DNA of 17,517 nucleotides from CAVPOO01 sp963707015 (GTDB lineage Bacteria; Pseudomonadota; Gammaproteobacteria; Thiohalobacterales; Thiohalobacteraceae): assembly GCA_963707015.1 (NCBI GenBank), contig CAVPOO010000008.1, positions 1 to 17,517 of the forward strand, written 5' to 3'. How positions within the stretch are numbered: position 1 is the stretch's first letter; the number at the start of each line of letters is the position of its first letter. The position numbers and the translations under genes are program-made. The notes under the pieces were generated by a model, which worked only from the letters and a program-made list of their open reading frames with translations, ran no database searches and had not been told where the DNA came from. Shown here piece after piece: positions 14,149-17,517 of the stretch.

Positions 14149-14465
14149 TGCCGTTCGCTGGATGTCACTGTTCGTTCGGGTGGCGTTTATTGTTGAAGAG
14201 GATAAAGCGCTTTATCCCGAGCACGCAGCCGTCCCTGGTACGGCGGCTGATGCGACGCAGCCGGATAGCTGCAGGCCGCTGGTTCAGCAAGGGGGTGCAG
14301 ATATGAGAGTCTGCTTACTCCATTTCGATTTTGGTGTAGGCTCCCTATTGGGGACCCAGGGTACGGATTTCATTCATTGCGAAAACGCTAGGGAGTCCGG
14401 ATACGGCACGGCCAACGGAGTATTTCGGGTTGCTAGGAAAGCCGTAGTAGGGAGGGAAGGGAATC
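14149..14465. other. Intergenic stretch between arcC and the defence genes
   Basis: About 320 bp mark the change from GC-rich metabolic genes to accessory DNA. It holds the 18-bp perfect palindrome at 14200-14217 and the ribosome site (GGAGGGAAGGG) of the DUF4258 gene. A plus-strand frame beginning in arcC runs through it, and a minus-strand frame (14374-14604) overlaps the toxin-like gene; neither resembles a family. No convincing promoter hexamer pair was found. Confidence 0.5.
14200..14217. repeat. 18-bp perfect palindrome downstream of arcC
   Basis: GGATAAAGCGCTTTATCC reads identically on both strands. It lies 51 bp after the arcC stop and is not followed by a T-run, so it is not a standard terminator. 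It might be an operator for a dimeric regulator, a dispersed repeat, or an integration-related site at the edge of the accessory region. Confidence 0.7.
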
Positions 14466-14750
14466 TTGAAAATACGGTTTTACATCGATCCAGAAACAGA
14501 ATTGCCGCATATCTACCGGCACGATGTTTCAGAACAGGAAGTTGAAGAGATTTTGAGGCGGCCCGGTGAAGACCGCCCCGGGCGCGAAAGTTCCCGCGTC
14601 GCAATCGGGCGGACTACGGACGGACGTTACTTGAGAGTAATATATGTACCAGATCCAGCACCAGACAGCGTTTTTGTCATTACGGCTTACGAGCTTCGTA
14701 ATAAACCACTGATCGCATACAGGCGCCGTCATCGGAGAAAGAGCAAATGA
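14466..14750 (+). CDS. DUF4258-type protein, likely toxin of a toxin-antitoxin pair
   Basis: The 94-aa basic protein starts MKIRFYIDPETELPHIY, followed by VSEQEVEEILRRPGEDRPGR, RVAIGRTTDGRYLRVIYVPD, VFVITAYELRNKPLIAY and an Arg-rich tail (RRRHRRKSK). The strand-helix-strand order with a final RYLRVIY...VFVITAYEL hairpin is that of DUF4258/BrnT-like proteins of the RelE-type ribonuclease fold, many of which are type II toxins. Start: TTG at 14466 behind GGAGGGAAGGG. Its stop overlaps the next start (ATGA), the tight coupling usual for such pairs; the putative toxin comes first, as in higBA- and brnTA-type operons. Toxicity is inferred. Confidence 0.75.
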   Translation: MKIRFYIDPETELPHIYRHDVSEQEVEEILRRPGEDRPGRESSRVAIGRTTDGRYLRVIYVPDPAPDSVFVITAYELRNKPLIAYRRRHRRKSK

Positions 14751-14947
14751 AACAGAGTAAGTTCCCTCCAGGTTGGGATGAAAATCGCGTTAAAGAGGTC
14801 CTCGCCCACTATGAATCTCAGACTGAGGAAGAAGCCGTAGCAGAGGATGAAGCGGCTTTTGACGCTGCCGGCCAAACGGTCATGGAAATTCCAACTGAGC
14901 TTGTGCCAAAGGTTCGTGAACTGATTGCAAAACACAAGGTAGCCTGA
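14747..14947 (+). CDS. Small acidic protein, likely antitoxin partner
   Basis: The 66-aa acidic protein (KFPPGWDENRVKEVLAHYES, then TEEEAVAEDEAAFD) ends in a short segment TVMEIPTELVPKVRELIAKH that could be a helical or DNA-binding tail. It resembles small conserved proteins found beside DUF4258 genes (recollection), and the charge contrast with its basic neighbour fits an antitoxin. Start: ATG at 14747 in ATGA overlap with the upstream stop; GGAG (14734-14737) stands 9 nt before it. No known antitoxin domain can be named with certainty. Confidence 0.7.
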   Translation: MKQSKFPPGWDENRVKEVLAHYESQTEEEAVAEDEAAFDAAGQTVMEIPTELVPKVRELIAKHKVA

Positions 14948-15037
14948 ACTACGGCGATCAACGCGCAGAAGTCGACCGCGCACCACGGCGATCCAGGCGT
15001 CGCCTTAGCTGTGCGTTCGGCAGCCAGGAAGGCAAGT

Positions 15038-16720
15038 ATGGAATCGGCTAGAATCAACTTCGATCTTCGCGGGCTCGCGAGCGAGCTGAAGGAACGATTG
15101 ATATCCGTTCCGATCTATCAGCGCTCCTATGCTTGGACTAAAGAGGAGATATCCGAGTACTGGGAGGACTTACGTAGCGCTTTCGCTGAGGGCACGCCGG
15201 AGTACTTCATGGGCACCATCGTCTTTACGCAGAAGGACGATGGTGGGCGGCACTCCGTTATTGACGGCCAGCAGAGGTTGGCGACTACTTCGATCCTTCT
15301 CGCGGCAATCCGTGATGAATACAAGTATCGGGACGACCTGAAGCGCGCTGAAATTGTTCAGAACGCCTACCTGTCCACTTCCGATCTGGGTTCGGCTGAA
15401 GAGATCTCGCGCCTGAATCTCAACAGCGTGGATTCGTACTTCTACGATCAACGAATTGTTCAGGCAAGGTCAACGCCTGAGCCGACGAAGGAGTCTCACG
15501 AACTCATCGACGATGCCTACAAATATTTCCGAACACACGTTTCGAAAGTCGCAGATGATGCGGGACCCGAGTGGCCAAAGCGTCTGTCGCAATGGGTCGA
15601 CTTCTTGAAGGAAAGGCTGAAGTGCATTTCTCTCGAAGTACCGACTGAGGCAGACGCTTTCCTCATTTTTGAGACGCTCAATGATCGTGGCGCCGACCTT
15701 ACTATCGCTGATCTGCTCAAGAATTTCCTCTTCGGGCGTGCTGGCTCAAAGCTCGATGCGGTCCGCGATTCGTGGATGCAGGTTCTAGGCGCGCTTGAGA
15801 TCTCAGCGGAAAACTCTTTTTTTACCACATTCCTGCGCCACTATTGGAGCTCGGTCCATGGGGCCGTGCGTGAGCGAGAGCTGTACACGAGCATCAAGGA
15901 CCACGTTGCTAGCCAGGCACAGGTAGTCGGATTCCTCCACGATCTCCAAAAGGCTGCGAACCTGTACGCGGCCTTACTGAACAGCGACCACGAGCACTGG
16001 GATGGCTTTGGGGGGACGGCGCGGGAGAACGTACAGACTCTGCTTCGACTTGATCTGGAGCAGAACCGGCCCCTCTTATTAGCGGCGCTCCAGCACTTTA
16101 CGGTCAAGGAGAAGAAAAAGCTGCTCCGTTCCCTTGTTTCGTGGTCTGTGCGAGGCTTGATCGTCGGGGGAATCGGCGGCGGCACGGCAGAGAAGAACTA
16201 CTGCCGCGCGGCAGTCAAGATTCGTGACGGCGATATAAAGACGACGTCCGAGGTTCTCCAAGAGATTACCTCGATCGTCCCGACCGATAACGAGTTTCGT
16301 GCATCCTTTCAGACTGCGCGGGTGCCTAAAAGCAATGTTGCTCGTTATTATTTGCTTGCGCTCGAGCGATACAGCGCGGGTGAGAAGGAGCCTGAGCTTG
16401 TTCCAAACTCCAACGAGGATCAGGTGAATCTTGAACATGTGCTTCCCAAGCGCGCAAAGAAGTCGGATTGGGGAAAGAACTTCGACGACGACGAGTGTAG
16501 CAGCTATCTCCATCGAATGGGCAATCTGGCGCTGCTACAGAAGGGGCCAAATGGCCGCGTCGGCAACAGGCCTTTCAGCGCGAAGCGGCCGATCCTCGCG
16601 AAATCGAAGTTCAAGCTCACCAGCGAAGTCGCAGTGGATGAAGACTGGACGAAGGCTGGTATCGAACAGCGACAGGACAAGCTGACGGAGCTCGCCCTAA
16701 AGACATGGCCCCGCAGCTGA
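15038..16720 (+). CDS. DUF262-DUF1524 protein, GmrSD-like nuclease
   Basis: The ~560-aa protein joins an N-terminal DUF262 domain to a C-terminal DUF1524 HNH-type nuclease, as in single-chain GmrSD enzymes of the type IV restriction group that cut modified (for example glucosylated hydroxymethyl-cytosine) phage DNA. DUF262 is marked by VPIYQRSYAW (24-33) and the DGQQR motif (76-80, in VIDGQQRLATTSILL); EADAFLIFETLNDRGADL is a further hallmark. The nuclease part shows LEHVLPK with His467, then LHRMGNLALL (His492, Asn496) and NGRVGNRPFSAKRPIL, giving the expected H...H/N pattern. Start: ATG at 15038 with AGGAAGG 5 nt upstream; the GTG at 15011 in the same frame has none. It follows the toxin-antitoxin-like pair by 90 bp and precedes an Mrr gene. 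The actual target modification is unknown. Confidence 0.9.
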   Translation: MESARINFDLRGLASELKERLISVPIYQRSYAWTKEEISEYWEDLRSAFAEGTPEYFMGTIVFTQKDDGGRHSVIDGQQRLATTSILLAAIRDEYKYRDDLKRAEIVQNAYLSTSDLGSAEEISRLNLNSVDSYFYDQRIVQARSTPEPTKESHELIDDAYKYFRTHVSKVADDAGPEWPKRLSQWVDFLKERLKCISLEVPTEADAFLIFETLNDRGADLTIADLLKNFLFGRAGSKLDAVRDSWMQVLGALEISAENSFFTTFLRHYWSSVHGAVRERELYTSIKDHVASQAQVVGFLHDLQKAANLYAALLNSDHEHWDGFGGTARENVQTLLRLDLEQNRPLLLAALQHFTVKEKKKLLRSLVSWSVRGLIVGGIGGGTAEKNYCRAAVKIRDGDIKTTSEVLQEITSIVPTDNEFRASFQTARVPKSNVARYYLLALERYSAGEKEPELVPNSNEDQVNLEHVLPKRAKKSDWGKNFDDDECSSYLHRMGNLALLQKGPNGRVGNRPFSAKRPILAKSKFKLTSEVAVDEDWTKAGIEQRQDKLTELALKTWPRS

Positions 16721-16721
16721 C

Positions 16722-16762
16722 GTGTAAACCGCCCACCAAAGAAGAAAGTGAAAAGTGTAAAC
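16722..16762. repeat. Direct repeat GTGTAAAC, two copies 33 bp apart
   Basis: GTGTAAAC occurs at 16722-16729 and 16755-16762, directly after the DUF262-DUF1524 stop and before the Mrr gene. The centre distance of 33 bp is close to three helical turns, which would suit two bound copies of a regulator. With only two 8-mers chance cannot be excluded. Confidence 0.35.
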
Positions 16763-16830
16763 AGATTGTTTTTATCAACGGCGCTCCCCGTCAGCGACTC
16801 CGTCGGTGCGTGAGCTAGTTCGTCAAGCCT

Positions 16831-16881
16831 GGGAGAGCGATTGTCATGGGATTGGGACTGGGGTTGGGATTAGGTCTGGGG
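16831..16881 (+). promoter_or_regulatory. Ribosome site and G-tract repeat at the Mrr start, possible G-quadruplex
   Basis: GGGAG (16831-16835) stands 10 nt before ATG 16846. From the G of that ATG the coding strand carries five G-runs of three or four (16848-16850, 16854-16856, 16860-16863, 16866-16868, 16878-16881). The first four have loops of 3, 3 and 2 nt, a canonical quadruplex pattern, formed by degenerate six-base units that encode Gly-Leu. Such a structure in the mRNA would hinder translation initiation; whether it forms is not shown. Confidence 0.5.
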
Positions 16882-17424
16882 CTAGGTTCGAGCGGCATTC
16901 TGCCGAGAAAAAACTCAGATGGAAACGACATTCTATTTGATGCGCCCCAGAATATTCTGCTCGCAAAATCCTCCATCTGGATCCCTGATCTCCAAGCCGA
17001 GATATACGCGTACATTCGAAGGAACCCAGGCGTCTTATATGAGATTCCCCCTCGGAAATTTGAGGAGCTGGTGGCCTCGATATTCCAAAATCAGGGATTC
17101 GATGTTGAATTAACGCCTGAGGCACGGGACGGGGGTTACGATGTCCTTGCAGTACAAAAAGACGCGATCACTGGGGATAAGCGCTACCTCGTCGAGTGCA
17201 AGCGGTATTCGGCAGAGAACAAGGTGGGTGTAGGGATCGTCCGAGCGCTGCTCGGGGTTGTTGTCGATCAAAGGGCAACAAGAGGCATACTTGCCACCAC
17301 CTCGTTCTTCACGTCAGGGGCAGAGGCTATCGAAGAACGCAATCAGAAGATGGTCAGTCTGCATGACTACAACAACTTGCTCAAATGGCTCGACGCGCGG
17401 TCCATTCTGGAGAAAGACGCCTGA
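16846..17424 (+). CDS. Mrr-type restriction endonuclease with Gly-Leu repeat N-terminus
   Basis: The 192-aa protein has a C-terminal Mrr_cat nuclease domain (about 65-170) of the PD-(D/E)XK fold, typical of type IV enzymes that cleave methylated DNA. Catalytic elements are in order: Glu73 in RKFEELVASIFQ, Asp99 in DGGYDV and Glu117-Lys119 in VECKRY, followed by VGIVRALLGVV and RGILATTSFFTSGAEA. The N-terminus is odd: about six Gly-Leu pairs encoded by degenerate hexamer repeats, then an unrecognised linker (to about residue 62). The protein lacks the winged-helix N-domain of E. coli Mrr, so its DNA-recognition part is either short or supplied by a partner. Start: ATG at 16846; no other ATG or GTG downstream is better placed. 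It lies 125 bp after the GmrSD-like gene and may act with it or independently. Confidence 0.88.
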   Translation: MGLGLGLGLGLGLGSSGILPRKNSDGNDILFDAPQNILLAKSSIWIPDLQAEIYAYIRRNPGVLYEIPPRKFEELVASIFQNQGFDVELTPEARDGGYDVLAVQKDAITGDKRYLVECKRYSAENKVGVGIVRALLGVVVDQRATRGILATTSFFTSGAEAIEERNQKMVSLHDYNNLLKWLDARSILEKDA

Positions 17425-17435
17425 CAGCACGCTCG

Positions 17436-17460
17436 ACGGGGCTTCGGCAAGCCTCGTTTC
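17436..17460 (+). terminator. Rho-independent-like terminator after the Mrr gene
   Basis: CGGGGCTT (17437-17444) pairs with AAGCCTCG (17449-17456), eight pairs with one G-U wobble, around a CGGC tetraloop. It starts 12 bp after the Mrr stop and is followed by TTTCACTTC, a weak T-tract. Position and shape fit a terminator; the short U-run lowers certainty. Confidence 0.55.
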
Positions 17461-17517
17461 ACTTCAGGGAACCTGTATCTTGATCTAAGATGCAACTTCC
17501 AGCGCCAGGAAGCGAAA

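Noticed and set aside
14120..14545. 141-codon plus-strand frame between arcC and the DUF4258 gene
   Set aside because: It begins inside the end of arcC, runs into the DUF4258 gene out of frame and shows no conserved pattern.
1..17517. tRNA, rRNA or CRISPR array
   Set aside because: No cloverleaf-like sequence with T-arm signature, no rRNA-like stretch and no series of evenly spaced direct repeats was seen on either strand. I could not run a covariance search.

Overview
The window looks like chromosomal DNA of a GC-rich gammaproteobacterium, possibly of the purple-sulfur or sulfur-oxidising lineages. The grounds are a SlyX protein with the family's typical C-terminal PPPHY tail, a LemA gene coupled to a GIDE-domain gene, a secreted DsrE-like protein, and several short palindromic intergenic repeats of the kind common in that class. 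The assignment is inference; there is no rRNA or other phylogenetic marker here.

Layout. (1) 1-1345: the 3' part of an IS91-family element (Y2/HUH transposase, entering from outside the window), its presumed right end, and an unexplained 21-bp inverted repeat. (2) 1533-2860: a GNAT acetyltransferase (+) facing a secreted DsrE-like protein (-), with a perfect 11-bp-stem hairpin between them. (3) 2885-3341: a gene-poor, lower-GC stretch carrying two perfect inverted repeats, one of the TTTGGGGTCAGAG type. (4) 3342-4976: a stand-alone murJ (lipid II flippase), outside the rpsT/ribF context usual for gammaproteobacteria. (5) 4981-6512 (-): lemA and a GIDE-domain membrane protein with an embedded EF-hand, overlapping by 1 nt. 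(6) 6963-7960 (-): slyX, a GYD-domain protein and a ~100-aa conserved-looking protein whose only sensible start is an ATA codon. (7) 8158-14148 (+): a D-ornithine degradation cluster: oraS-oraE (B12/PLP D-ornithine 4,5-aminomutase), orr (ornithine racemase), alr (alanine racemase) and arcC (carbamate kinase). (8) 14466-17424 (+): a small defence island with a DUF4258 toxin-like/antitoxin-like pair, a GmrSD-like DUF262-DUF1524 nuclease and an Mrr-type restriction endonuclease.

How the genes work together. In the ornithine block, Orr would convert L- to D-ornithine and OraSE would isomerise it to 2,4-diaminopentanoate. The known next steps (Ord dehydrogenase, then OrtAB thiolase giving acetyl-CoA and D-alanine) are not encoded here, but the alanine racemase fits as the enzyme that returns D-alanine to L-alanine. 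ArcC fits with ornithine arising from the arginine deiminase/ornithine carbamoyltransferase route, recovering ATP from carbamoyl phosphate. The first three genes overlap (ATGA, TGATG) and are surely co-translated. The right-hand block is accessory DNA: three successive defence or addiction units, the last starting in a G-tract-rich repeat that encodes a Gly-Leu N-terminus and could form a G-quadruplex at the start codon.

The points most worth a second look are two genes that seem to start at ATA/ATC, the partial ornithine pathway with its alanine racemase, the G-quadruplex-prone start of the Mrr gene, and the displaced murJ flanked by a palindromic repeat. I saw no rRNA, tRNA, CRISPR array or riboswitch.
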